From Bacillota bacterium (GTDB lineage: Bacteria > Bacillota > Clostridia > Oscillospirales > Ruminococcaceae), in the NCBI GenBank assembly GCA_023421245.1, contig JAEZTV010000026.1:1-37618 (forward strand): a DNA stretch of 37,618 nucleotides. Direction: 5' to 3'. A program made the translations under genes and the position numbers. The notes beneath the pieces are model-generated. The model ran no database searches. It saw nothing but the letters and a program-made list of their open reading frames with translations, and had not been told where the DNA came from. Position 1 is the first letter of the stretch, and every line of letters starts with the position of its first letter. Shown in pieces: positions 1-7,920 of this stretch.

Positions 1-298
1 CATTTGCAAGGACTATGTCCTAAGCAAAACGACATTAGTCGTTTTGCAGTCTGTTTGTGGTATAATAACCGCAAGCATAGCTAAGCTGACGCTTATCATA
101 GCCAAACTTCGGTTGGCATTTGGAAAACCTTCAGTTTTTCTTGCTCTTGATATAATAAATCCACAACGGCTGCTTCGCTGCCGTTACATAGAACCGGCCC
201 GCTGCAGGGCGGCGCCGGAACATTGCGGATGACTATGCGCCGGGAGTTCCAAGCATCAAAAATAAATTCGGCGCACAGACGCCAAAACGGAGCGACAG
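1..298. other. Non-coding leader region before rlmB, rich in inverted repeats
   Basis: No convincing gene. The region holds several hairpins: GGAC-TAT-GTCC near 11-21, a perfect 10-bp stem GCAAAACGAC/GTCGTTTTGC with an ATTA loop at 24-47, GCCAA-N7-TTGGC near 101-117, and AACGGC/GCCGTT around 166-186. Two TATAAT boxes (61-66, 151-156) could be promoter elements but neither has a good -35. A small open frame at 44-232 has no SD and runs through the hairpins, so I do not call it. Part of the region resembles 15879-16047. Confidence 0.6.
24..190 (+). repeat. Dispersed non-coding repeat, copy 1
   Basis: Shares ordered blocks with 15879-16047: an ACGAC...GTTTT block, a core reading CATAGC...CTTCGGTT..CATTTGG.AAAC, a GATATAATAA block and a GGCTGC-containing hairpin. 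The similarity is diverged and judged by eye. In this copy the TATAATAA/hairpin block follows the core; in the other it precedes it. Both copies lie in intergenic space upstream of a + strand gene, so a promoter-like or RNA-structure role is possible. Confidence 0.45.
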
Positions 299-1066
299 AT
301 GATACAAAAGCAGTCAGACAACAATACCGACATTATTGTAGGCAGAAATGCCATACTTGAGGCACTGCGTTCAGATGCACAGATTGACAGCTTAATGGTC
401 AGCAAGGGTGAACGGCAGGGCAGCATTGCAAAGATTGTGGCAATCTGCCGTGAGAAGGGTATTCCCGTTAAGGAGGTTTCTCCCGAAAAACTCACCTTTC
501 TTGCACAAGGCGAGTCCCACCAAGGGGTTGCAGCGCTGATTGCGGCAGTGACCTATGCCGAGATAGAGGATATCCTTGCCGCGGCCGCAGCGCAGGGCGA
601 CTCCCCCTTTATTATCATTGCGGATGGGATTGAGGACCCGCACAATCTCGGTGCGCTGATCCGCACGGCGGAATCGGCGGGCGCGCACGGTATGATTATT
701 CCAAAGCGCCGCAGCGCGTCGGTGACTACCGCCGTATACAAGGCATCGGCAGGCGCGTGTGCGCATCTGCCGGTAGCAAGGGTCGCAAACATCGCCCAAG
801 CGCTTGATGAGCTCAAGCAAAACGGCGTATGGATTTATGGTGCCGATATAGGCGGGAACAACTGGAGCGAGCAGGATTACGGCGGCGGGGTCGGTCTTGT
901 GATTGGCTCCGAGGGCGAAGGCCTTAGCCGCCTTGTTAAAGAAAAATGCGATTTTATCGTGTCGCTGCCGATGTACGGCAAGGTTTCGTCGCTCAACGCC
1001 TCGGTGGCGGGCGGCATTCTGATGTACGAGATAGCAAGGCAGAAAAATAGCGCGAAAAAGAGATAG
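299..1066 (+). CDS. rlmB: 23S rRNA (guanosine-2'-O)-methyltransferase RlmB/TrmH family (SPOUT)
   Basis: A 255-residue cytosolic protein of the TrmH/RlmB SPOUT family, which transfers a methyl group from S-adenosylmethionine to a ribose 2'-OH in RNA. An N-terminal L30e-like substrate-binding part (residues about 1-85, beginning IIVGRNAILEALRS) precedes the SPOUT domain. SPOUT motif 1 is seen as DGIEDPHNLGALIRTAESAGA, motif 2 as GSEGEGLS, and motif 3 as LPMYGKVSSLNASVAGGI, which form the knotted cofactor site. The conserved Asn and Arg of motif 1 and the NAS of motif 3 are present. The ATG at 299 has a modest GGAG about six bases upstream. The next gene starts 58 nt downstream without a terminator, so the two are probably co-transcribed. 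RlmB and a tRNA-acting TrmH cannot be separated by sequence reading alone. Confidence 0.9.
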   Translation: MIQKQSDNNTDIIVGRNAILEALRSDAQIDSLMVSKGERQGSIAKIVAICREKGIPVKEVSPEKLTFLAQGESHQGVAALIAAVTYAEIEDILAAAAAQGDSPFIIIADGIEDPHNLGALIRTAESAGAHGMIIPKRRSASVTTAVYKASAGACAHLPVARVANIAQALDELKQNGVWIYGADIGGNNWSEQDYGGGVGLVIGSEGEGLSRLVKEKCDFIVSLPMYGKVSSLNASVAGGILMYEIARQKNSAKKR

Positions 1067-1124
1067 GCAAAAGCAGAGGACATGAGTTGTTTGACCTTTT
1101 GGACACAAAGGGGGAGAGACGGTT

Positions 1125-3962
1125 ATGTACGACAACGAGTATGATCTGGATATGATTCTCACCGAAGCAAGACGGCTCAAAAGCCAGAAGCAGGATGATG
1201 TGCGCAAACAGCAGGCACAGCCGCCGCAGGGTGAGAATACATCAGTGGGGTTTTCGGCCCTGCGCGACCGCGCGCAAGCGCCCCGTTCAAGCGATGGCGG
1301 CAGCGAGGCCCCGCAGCCGTTCAGGCAGTCGGTGAATCAAGGTGAGAGCAGGCAGGCAGAGGACATGCCTACCCCGCAGTTCGGGCAATATGACCGCCCG
1401 TCCGGTGAAGGCAGTTCTGCGGCAGGGACGGCACGTCCTGAAAGGCCGGTTTCGCCCATAGCCCCGCCCGAGCCGGCGCGCGGATTTCGTATCTCACGCG
1501 AAAGCGCCGTGTTTGGCGAATACCATGCGCCTTCCGCACCGCAGGAGCGTGCCGACACATTCGGCAGCGGGCAAGAGGATGCGGTTCGAAGCGGCGATAG
1601 CGATGCGCTGCCGCGGCGCCCTTCCGCTTGGCGGGAAGAAAGCCGCCGGCGCGAAGATATCATCAACGAGGAATACGCGGCGCTGCGCGAGCGGTACAGG
1701 GTAGCCGACGAAGCGGTACAGGACCGGCGCGCAGGGGGAGATGATCGGAACAGGCCGGACGGCCGGTACAGTCAGGCATCGGCGTATGAAACGCGGGATG
1801 ATGTAACAACGCCTGCTGCCGATGCCGCGCCAAAGCAGCGGTACCCCTACGAGGAGCAAGAACGCTATGCTCCCATGCAGCCGGAACATAACCCACCCGC
1901 CTTTGAACACCAAATCACACAGGCAGAGGATGAGCCGCCGCCCTTGCCGCAAGAGACTGTCCGTTCGGGCTTTGTTCTGCGGCGTACACAACGCTTGGCG
2001 GATGCGGTGCCTGTGCCGCCGGAGGCAGACCCCGGCGCGGTTGCAGCCGTAGCCGATGCCACACGACAGTTTGATACTGCGCCCCTTGCCGATGCGGAAT
2101 TTGCGGGGGAGATGGCAGGGGGGCTTGCCGTAGAGCATCCCACCGACGCTCATACCCGCTGGCAGGCGTACCGTATGATGGGGCAGGAGGAGCATGATGC
2201 TGCGTATCAGGACGAGCAGCCTCTTCGTGAAGATGATTTAAACAGTGCCGATGATCTTGAGCGTGTGCACGGCGTGCTGCGTAAACATGTTATCTTTGCC
2301 ATTGCCCGGTTGGGTGTGCTGACCTTGACCTGCGCGGCATCGATCTACCTGGTTCTTTCCACCATCGCGACGGTATTGCCGGTGCCTGCGCTGTTTCACT
2401 GGCAGGAATCGCCCAGAATGTTTGCGTTTGCGCTGTTTGCGCTCTCGCTCATTAGCTTTGGCGTATGTATTACCTCGCTTGGCAGCGGCCTGATTTCTCT
2501 GTTTCGGCTCAAAGCGGACGGAGACAGTATGGCGGCAATTGCAATGCTATCCACCATGCTTTACACCCTGGCGTTTATTATTAACCCCGCGTTGTTTACC
2601 AACCCCAACGCGCAGATGTACTGTGCGGTTGCGGTGGTAGGACTATGGTTCCAATCGGTGGGCAGGCTGATGTCGGCGGTTCGCGTAAACCGCAACCTCT
2701 CAGTTATCGGCAGCGGTGAGCCGCTGCATACCATACGTATCTTGGAGGGGGAGGGACTGCCGGAGGAGATGGCTCCGCTTTTGGCGGACGGACATCCCAG
2801 AATCGCTGCACTGCAGTCCGCGGATTTTTTACAAGGGCTGCTTCGCCACTCAGGCAGCGGCGCGCAGGATAAAGGCGGCAGTCGCATCCTATCGCCGATT
2901 TGTGTGGGTGCAGCCGTGGTACTTGCTGCATCCTCCTACTTCTTGTACCGGGATATCCTTACCTGTTTTACGGTGTTTACCGCGGTTATCTGTGTATGCT
3001 CGCCCTTTACGGCGCTGTTTGGTGAGAATTTGCCATTGCTGCGCGCCTCCCAAAGCCTTGTGCCGCAAAACACGATGATTGCAGGCGGTGAGGGTGCGGA
3101 GCTATTATCCGATGCCTCCGCCGCGGTGGTGGAAGCCGGGGAGCTGTTTGGTTCGGGCGGTATTACGCTGCATGGCATACGCACCTTTAAGGGCGGCAGG
3201 ATTGATGTTTCGATTCTTGCGGCGGCAAGCATTATGGAGAAGGTGGGCGGCACCATGTCCGACGTCTTCTTCCAGATTATCGAAGGGCGTACCGAGATCC
3301 TTGAAGATGTGGAAGACATTGTATACGAGGAAGGCATGGGCATCTCGGCGTGGGTGAATGAGCAGCACGTACTCATCGGAAACCGTGAGCTGATGCGTCA
3401 CCATGGCATTGAGATTCCCCCGCGCGAATATGAACACAAGTATCAGCAGGACGGACGGCACATCCTCTACCTTGCGGCCGGCGGCGAGCTTTCGTCGATG
3501 TTTGTGATTTCCTATCATGCGGCCGAAGAGATATATACAAAGCTCAAGCGGTTGGAGCGCGCGCACATGACGCTGCTGGTACGCACTACGGACCCTAACA
3601 TTACCCGCGAGATGATTACCGACCTGTTTGATCTGGACTATGAGTTGGTACAGATTATGCCCGCACAACTGCACGGTGTGTATGCGCGGCAGACTGCGCA
3701 TACCGATACCGCTCCGGCACAGGCAGCGACAATGGGCGGCTCACTTTCGCTGCTCGATACCCTTGCGGCAGCGGTTAAGATCCGCACGGCAGGAGCTGCT
3801 GCATCGGTCATTCAAACAGTGTTTATCATTATGGGATATGCCTTAACCACCATTCTCACCTTCTTTTTTGGAATATCGCTGATAAACCCTCTGCTGCTGC
3901 TGTGTTACCAGCTGGTGACGGCACTCATTACCATGGCATTTTTATCGTTACGAAGATACTGA
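1125..3962 (+). CDS. Catalytically degenerate P-type ATPase-like membrane protein with long disordered N-terminus
   Basis: 945 residues. Residues 1 to about 375 are low-complexity (Arg, Gln, Pro, Glu, Ala) and probably disordered. Hydrophobic helices follow at about 388-500 (four), 590-640 (two) and 885-945 (two), spaced like a P1B-type metal ATPase. The membrane motif CPC is replaced by CSP (VCVCSPFTALFG). The spot for the phosphorylated DKTGT reads VVEAGELF, with Glu670 about where Asp should be. The stretch ISAWVNEQHVLIGNRELM matches the usual G.Gv.a.v...v.iGN..lM of the nucleotide-binding region, but the HP motif is absent. The P-domain region has RTTDPNITREMI instead of a TGD motif, and no GDG.ND is seen. 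The actuator-like loop is short and lacks TGE. It is therefore unlikely to hydrolyse ATP; a scaffold or sensor role is possible but unproven. SD GGGGGAGAG precedes the ATG; likely operon with rlmB. Confidence 0.7.
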   Translation: MYDNEYDLDMILTEARRLKSQKQDDVRKQQAQPPQGENTSVGFSALRDRAQAPRSSDGGSEAPQPFRQSVNQGESRQAEDMPTPQFGQYDRPSGEGSSAAGTARPERPVSPIAPPEPARGFRISRESAVFGEYHAPSAPQERADTFGSGQEDAVRSGDSDALPRRPSAWREESRRREDIINEEYAALRERYRVADEAVQDRRAGGDDRNRPDGRYSQASAYETRDDVTTPAADAAPKQRYPYEEQERYAPMQPEHNPPAFEHQITQAEDEPPPLPQETVRSGFVLRRTQRLADAVPVPPEADPGAVAAVADATRQFDTAPLADAEFAGEMAGGLAVEHPTDAHTRWQAYRMMGQEEHDAAYQDEQPLREDDLNSADDLERVHGVLRKHVIFAIARLGVLTLTCAASIYLVLSTIATVLPVPALFHWQESPRMFAFALFALSLISFGVCITSLGSGLISLFRLKADGDSMAAIAMLSTMLYTLAFIINPALFTNPNAQMYCAVAVVGLWFQSVGRLMSAVRVNRNLSVIGSGEPLHTIRILEGEGLPEEMAPLLADGHPRIAALQSADFLQGLLRHSGSGAQDKGGSRILSPICVGAAVVLAASSYFLYRDILTCFTVFTAVICVCSPFTALFGENLPLLRASQSLVPQNTMIAGGEGAELLSDASAAVVEAGELFGSGGITLHGIRTFKGGRIDVSILAAASIMEKVGGTMSDVFFQIIEGRTEILEDVEDIVYEEGMGISAWVNEQHVLIGNRELMRHHGIEIPPREYEHKYQQDGRHILYLAAGGELSSMFVISYHAAEEIYTKLKRLERAHMTLLVRTTDPNITREMITDLFDLDYELVQIMPAQLHGVYARQTAHTDTAPAQAATMGGSLSLLDTLAAAVKIRTAGAAASVIQTVFIIMGYALTTILTFFFGISLINPLLLLCYQLVTALITMAFLSLRRY

Positions 3963-3993
3963 CGTACACTGTTTTTGCGAAAGACATACGAAT

Positions 3994-4040
3994 ACGGTGG
4001 CCAGACTGTGTAATCTACATAATTTGGCCGCCGTTTTTTT
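3994..4040 (+). terminator. Intrinsic terminator after the P-type ATPase-like gene
   Basis: ACGGTGGCCA (3994-4003) pairs with TGGCCGCCGT (4025-4034), with one G-U pair, and is followed by a run of seven or eight T. It closes the rlmB transcription unit. Confidence 0.85.
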
Positions 4041-4084
4041 GACAGTTTGAATGCACACATAGCACAAAACTTTAAAATTGCGCA

Positions 4085-4113
4085 TTGAAAAATATGTGTA
4101 AATAAGCTATAAT
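4085..4113 (+). promoter_or_regulatory. SigA-type promoter for the EF-G2 gene
   Basis: TTGAAA (4085-4090), a 17-nt spacer and TATAAT (4108-4113). It predicts a transcript start near 4120 and a leader of about 155 nt before the TTG start at 4275. Confidence 0.75.
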
Positions 4114-4125
4114 ATTTGTTAGCGC

Positions 4126-4138
4126 CGTTGATTCAACG
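4126..4138. promoter_or_regulatory. Perfect palindrome at the start of the EF-G2 leader
   Basis: CGTTGA-T-TCAACG lies just downstream of the predicted transcription start. It could be a repressor operator or a small 5' hairpin; no matching regulator is recognised here. Confidence 0.35.
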
Positions 4139-4274
4139 ATACCCTATGCCGCAATGTGGGAAAAGGATAAACCGGCATCTGCTTGAGTGGGGAAATATTC
4201 GGCGAATCGGCGCGGTATCTTAAGGCTTGCGCACACCAGGCATCGGGCGGAGCCGAAGAAAGGGGCGAAGGAAA

Positions 4275-6344
4275 TTGAGGCAATACACGGCTGATAAAAT
4301 CAGAAACGTTGCCTTGGCAGGACACGGTAGTTCCGGAAAAACATCATTGGCGGAGGCTCTTTTGTTTTTGACAAAGGGCAGTGATCGGCTGGGAAAGGTG
4401 ACGGATGGTAATACGGTATGTGATTTTGATCCCGAAGAAATTAAACGCAAGGTTTCGGTTTCCGCCACCCTGGCACCGGTGGAATATGGGGGCGGAAAGA
4501 TCAATATAATCGATACCCCCGGACTGTTTGACTTTGAGGCCGGTATGTGCGAGGGTCTGCGTCCCGCAGAAAGCGTACTTATTACGGTATCGGGTAAATC
4601 GGGCGTCAATGTCGGTACCGAAAAGGCCTATAAAATGGCGGTCAAACAAGGCATGGCAACCATGGTGTTTGTCACCAAGCTTGATAACGAGCACGCCGAC
4701 TTTGCAAAGTCGTTTGAAAGTTTAAAGCAGAGTTTCGGTTCTTCGGTGTGCCCCATTGTGGTGCCGCATGTTGAGGACCGGCAGATACAGTGTTATATTA
4801 ACCTTGTTACCGGTAAGGCGTACCGCTATGACGGCGCCGGCAAGGCGACCGAGGTTCCCGTACCCGAGGGTGCCGCAGACGAACTGCTTGCCTCCCTAAG
4901 CGAGACGATTGCAGAGACGGATGACGAGCTGATGGAGAAATTCTTCATGGGTGAACCGTTTACTACCGAGGAATTGACCAAGGGTGTGGTGGAAGGAACC
5001 AGAAAGGGCACTTTAACCCCCGTTCTATGCGGCTCATCCACTACACTTGCGGGTGTTGATCTGCTGCTGGAGGCGATGAGCTCGCTTCTGCCTACCGCAA
5101 AAAGCAATGCCGCTGAAACGGCTAAGGATGCCGCGGGTAATGAAGTTGAGATCGAATGCAACGAAGCCGCGCCGCTTGCAATGGTTGTGTTTAAAACAGT
5201 TGCCGACCCGTTTGTAGGAAAGCTCTCCTACTTTAAGGTGATTTCGGGCAAGCTGACAAGCGATATTACCCCCATTAATGCACGAACAGGAAACCCCGAA
5301 CGCCTGGGTAAAATAATCTATACCAAGGGCAAAAAGCAAGAGGATGTACAGGCAGTGAGCGCCGGAGATATTGCCGCCGTATCAAAGCTTTCCGAAACAA
5401 TTACGGGCGATACGCTGTGCGACCCAAAGCGGGTTGTGAGCTTTGCGCCGGTCGCCTTCCCCGCGCCCAGTATGAGCATGGCGGTTAAGGTGAAGGCAAA
5501 AGGAGACGAAGGCAAGGCCGCACAAGGCATCCTCCGTCTAATGGAGGAAGACCCATCCATTAGCTTTGAACTGAACACCGAGACAAAGCAGCAGGTGCTC
5601 TCCGGTCTTGGCGAGCAGCATCTGGATGTGCTTGTCTCTAAGCTTAAGTCCAAATTCGGCGTTGAGATACTGCTCGAAAGCCCCCGTGTAGCCTACCGCG
5701 AAACTATTCGCAAAAAGGTCAAGGTTCAGGGACGGCACAAAAAGCAGTCGGGCGGCCACGGCCAGTTTGGCGATGTATGGATTGAGTTTGAGCCCTGCGA
5801 CAGCGAGGATATGATATTTGAAGAGAAGGTGTTCGGCGGCTCGGTGCCGAGGAACTTCTTCCCGGCGGTTGAAAAAGGCCTGCGCGACAGCATTACGCGG
5901 GGCGTGCTCGCGGGGTACCCTGTTGTCGGCCTGAAGGCCACATTGGTGGATGGCTCTTATCACGCGGTAGACTCCTCCGAAATGTCGTTTAAAATGGCGG
6001 CGTCGCTTGCGTATAAGGCGGGCCTTACCCAAGCATCCCCTGTATTGCTTGAGCCGATTGGCAGCGCAAAGATTATTGTGCCCGATTCCAATACCGGTGA
6101 TGTTATCAGCGAGATGAACAAGCGCCGCGGGCGTGTTCTGGGCATGAACCCCACCGACGACGGTCTTCAGATGGTCGAGGCTGAGGTGCCGATGAGTGAA
6201 ATGAGCGACTTTACCACCGTTCTGCGCTCAATAACACAGGGCAGAGGAAGATATTCCATCACCTTTGCGCGCTACGAGCAGCTGCCGGCACACCTTGAGA
6301 CTGCTGTGATTGAGGAAGCAAAGCAGATGCGAGAAGAAGAATAG
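4275..6344 (+). CDS. Elongation factor G-like GTPase (EF-G2 type)
   Basis: A translational GTPase of about 689 residues, with the full EF-G domain layout: GTPase domain, beta-barrel II, domain III, ribosomal S5-like domain IV (YRETIRKKVKVQGRHKKQSGGHGQFGDV) and domain V. GTP motifs are G1 AGHGSSGKT (residues 15-23), G3 DTPG, G4 TKLD instead of NKMD, and G5 GSS. These variants and the GHG.SGK P-loop match the EF-G2 subfamily (for example Thermus EF-G-2) rather than the canonical EF-G, whose loop reads AHIDAGKT. The role of EF-G2 in translation is less clear than that of EF-G. The start is set at TTG 4275: AGGGG lies about nine bases before it, homologues begin a few residues before DKIRNVAL, and the upstream in-frame TTG at 4227 adds only an Arg-rich, non-conserved stretch. 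Monocistronic, with its own promoter and terminator. Confidence 0.88.
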   Translation: MRQYTADKIRNVALAGHGSSGKTSLAEALLFLTKGSDRLGKVTDGNTVCDFDPEEIKRKVSVSATLAPVEYGGGKINIIDTPGLFDFEAGMCEGLRPAESVLITVSGKSGVNVGTEKAYKMAVKQGMATMVFVTKLDNEHADFAKSFESLKQSFGSSVCPIVVPHVEDRQIQCYINLVTGKAYRYDGAGKATEVPVPEGAADELLASLSETIAETDDELMEKFFMGEPFTTEELTKGVVEGTRKGTLTPVLCGSSTTLAGVDLLLEAMSSLLPTAKSNAAETAKDAAGNEVEIECNEAAPLAMVVFKTVADPFVGKLSYFKVISGKLTSDITPINARTGNPERLGKIIYTKGKKQEDVQAVSAGDIAAVSKLSETITGDTLCDPKRVVSFAPVAFPAPSMSMAVKVKAKGDEGKAAQGILRLMEEDPSISFELNTETKQQVLSGLGEQHLDVLVSKLKSKFGVEILLESPRVAYRETIRKKVKVQGRHKKQSGGHGQFGDVWIEFEPCDSEDMIFEEKVFGGSVPRNFFPAVEKGLRDSITRGVLAGYPVVGLKATLVDGSYHAVDSSEMSFKMAASLAYKAGLTQASPVLLEPIGSAKIIVPDSNTGDVISEMNKRRGRVLGMNPTDDGLQMVEAEVPMSEMSDFTTVLRSITQGRGRYSITFARYEQLPAHLETAVIEEAKQMREEE

Positions 6345-6378
6345 CAGTTATATCATTATTGTTATCACGCTACCATGC

Positions 6379-6420
6379 AAGTGCCGTTTCCGTTTATTAG
6401 GGAACGGCACTTTAGTTTAT
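6379..6420 (+). terminator. Intrinsic terminator after EF-G2
   Basis: AAGTGCCGTTTCC (6379-6391) pairs with GGGAACGGCACTT (6400-6412), with one G-U pair, followed by TTTAGTTTAT. Confidence 0.85.
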
Positions 6421-6443
6421 TGAACTATAATGGCATGTTTTGG

Positions 6444-6472
6444 TTGAAGTTATAGGGATGGTGTGTTACAAT
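6444..6472 (+). promoter_or_regulatory. Predicted promoter for the 6579 membrane-protein gene
   Basis: TTGAAG (6444-6449), a 17-nt spacer and TACAAT (6467-6472), about 100 nt before the start codon. Confidence 0.6.
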
Positions 6473-6578
6473 AAATAATATCTGCTGAGCAAGCCGATTT
6501 TTGATTTATTCAGTGGATATAAAACGGGTTAAGTGCTGTTGTGCGGTGCAACAGAATGATTGAAAGGCTGGGATAATT

Positions 6579-7343
6579 ATGGATAGCAGTTTGAGTATCA
6601 TTTTCACAATCCTTGGGGTTGCAATTGTTATAGGGGTGCTGTTTGGCTTTGTTTTGTATGTAATTGGCGCAATCGCGTTTTATAAAATTGCGAAAAATCG
6701 CGGTTATAACAAACCATGGCTTGCTTGGATTCCGATTGCCAACGATTACCTTAAAGGTGCAATCGCGGATGATATCAACTACCGTGGCGGTAAAACTACA
6801 AGCCTTCGTTTGTGGCTCCTTATTGCTTCTATCGTGACGCGGCTTGGCAGCCTTATCTACGCCGGGGTACAGCTGGCGTCTACCGTTAGTATGCTTGCAG
6901 ATACATATGGGGCATTCACGGGTGCCGGCGGATACGACGGATTGTTCAGTCAAACCTCCAACGCAACCATCATGCTTTCTCTGGTTTCATTGCTTATCAG
7001 TGCGCTGTCTATCGGGTACGCCGTACTGTATTATATTGCAATGTACCGTATCTATACCGACTATGTCCCCCGCAACGCGGTACTGTTTTTGGTGCTCTCG
7101 ATTGTGTTTGGCGTTACCGAGCCGTTCTTTGTAATGAGTATGCGCAACAAGCCGGCTATCTCGATCTATGGTGCGCAAAACCCGCAGTGGCAGCCGGCCG
7201 CACCACCTGTACAGCAGGGATACACCGCCCCCGTCTATCATAATGGTCAGGGTAATCCGGTACCGCCCGTTGTAAACCCAGCCCCGCAGGAAAATACACA
7301 AATCCCGCCTGCGCCTGAACAAAACGAAAATAACCCGGAGTAA
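6579..7343 (+). CDS. Four-helix membrane protein with proline/glutamine-rich tail
   Basis: 254 residues, family not firmly recognised. Hydrophobic helices lie near residues 6-35, 83-105, 127-155 and 168-190. The loop after helix 1 contains KIAKNRGYNKPWLAWIPIAN, a motif seen in many uncharacterised Firmicutes membrane proteins in which a Trp-Ile-Pro segment re-enters the membrane. The last 60 or so residues are rich in Pro, Gln and Asn, end in a run of Glu/Asn, and look disordered. No enzymatic motif is visible. The SD-like GAAAGGCTGGGA precedes the ATG at 6579. It has its own promoter and a strong terminator and so seems monocistronic. A role in envelope processes would be a guess. Confidence 0.75.
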   Translation: MDSSLSIIFTILGVAIVIGVLFGFVLYVIGAIAFYKIAKNRGYNKPWLAWIPIANDYLKGAIADDINYRGGKTTSLRLWLLIASIVTRLGSLIYAGVQLASTVSMLADTYGAFTGAGGYDGLFSQTSNATIMLSLVSLLISALSIGYAVLYYIAMYRIYTDYVPRNAVLFLVLSIVFGVTEPFFVMSMRNKPAISIYGAQNPQWQPAAPPVQQGYTAPVYHNGQGNPVPPVVNPAPQENTQIPPAPEQNENNPE

Positions 7344-7350
7344 CATACAT

Positions 7351-7384
7351 AAAAAATGCGAGCACCGTAAGGCTCGCATTTTTT
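7351..7384 (+). terminator. Intrinsic terminator
   Basis: AAAAAATGCGAGC and GCTCGCATTTTTT form a 13-bp stem with an eight-base loop, seven bases after the preceding stop codon. The leading A-run would also let it work on the other strand. Confidence 0.9.
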
Positions 7385-7404
7385 GTGCCCCGCACTCATT
7401 TCGA

Positions 7405-7433
7405 TTGACAGAAAAAACGGGAAGGAGTATAAT
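7405..7433 (+). promoter_or_regulatory. Consensus SigA promoter of the GntR/ABC operon
   Basis: TTGACA (7405-7410), exactly 17 nt, and TATAAT (7428-7433): a full match to the housekeeping consensus, implying strong intrinsic activity that is normally held down by a repressor. The predicted transcription start is near 7440, inside the operator at 7437-7457. Confidence 0.9.
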
Positions 7434-7436
7434 AAC

Positions 7437-7457
7437 TGTATTAAGACATATAGTACA
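7437..7457. promoter_or_regulatory. YtrA-type operator (TGTA-N13-TACA)
   Basis: TGTA (7437-7440), 13 nt, TACA (7454-7457); with flanks the halves read ACTGTA and TACAAT. The Bacillus subtilis YtrA repressor is known to use AGTGTA-N13-TACACT, so spacing and five of six bases in each half agree. It overlies the predicted transcription start, where a bound repressor would block transcription. The product of the first gene is the obvious ligand. Confidence 0.75.
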
Positions 7458-7514
7458 ATAGGCACAGCTTAGGCGATTGACGGAATTCCTTTTTTCATAA
7501 TGGCTTTGTGCGCC

Positions 7515-7531
7515 GCATAAAGCCGGAAAGG
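7515..7531 (+). repeat. 17-bp direct repeat in ribosome-binding region, copy 1
   Basis: GCATAAAGCCGGAAAGG lies 14 nt before the GntR ATG. An identical 17-mer at 8000-8016 lies 13 nt before the ABC ATPase ATG. Its AAAGG lies at about the distance that AAAGG of a full AAAGGAGGTGA site occupies at 13151, so it probably functions as an extended, imperfect Shine-Dalgarno site. Confidence 0.7.
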
Positions 7532-7545
7532 GCGTGGTTACGGCG

Positions 7546-7920
7546 ATGTTAATATCCATTGATTTTACCAGCCGCAAACCCATTTACGAGCAATTAAAGG
7601 AGAGTATCCTGCGCCTTGCAATGCTTGGGGTGGTAGAGCCTAACGAGCAGTTACCATCGGTACGCACACTGGCCAAACAGCTCGCCATCAATCCCAACAC
7701 GGTTCAGAAGGCATACCAGGAGCTTGAGCGCGACGGGGTTGTATATTCGGCACCGGGGCGGGGCAGCTTCGTCTGTGAAGGCGTTACAACCAACGATTCT
7801 CTGCAAAGCGGGGCGAAAGAGAAACTGCGCAATGCGTGTAATGCATGTAAATTGGTAAATATTAATAAGGATGAGGTTACCCGCATTGTAGACAGGGTTT
7901 ACGGGGAGGCAGGGGTATGA
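7546..7920 (+). CDS. GntR-family transcriptional repressor, YtrA subfamily
   Basis: A short GntR regulator of about 124 residues. The N-terminal winged helix-turn-helix reads PIYEQLKESI...EQLPSVRTLAKQLAINPNTVQKAYQELERDGVVYS, followed by the GRGSFV wing. The C-terminus is only about 45 residues, without the large effector domain of FadR or HutC types; that is typical of YtrA, whose members control neighbouring ABC transporters and in Bacillus respond to cell-wall antibiotics. The ATG at 7546 is chosen; an in-frame GTG at 7534 would sit only two bases from the GGAAAGG site. The stop codon overlaps the start of the 38-codon ORF (ATGA). Probably autoregulates through the operator at 7437-7457. 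Confidence 0.9.
   Translation: MLISIDFTSRKPIYEQLKESILRLAMLGVVEPNEQLPSVRTLAKQLAINPNTVQKAYQELERDGVVYSAPGRGSFVCEGVTTNDSLQSGAKEKLRNACNACKLVNINKDEVTRIVDRVYGEAGV

Noticed and set aside
44..232. 62-codon open frame upstream of rlmB
   Set aside because: Runs through hairpins of the non-coding repeat and has no ribosome-binding site.
392..1207. 271-codon open frame on the minus strand over rlmB
   Set aside because: Antisense shadow of a well-recognised gene; no SD and a composition typical of reverse frames.
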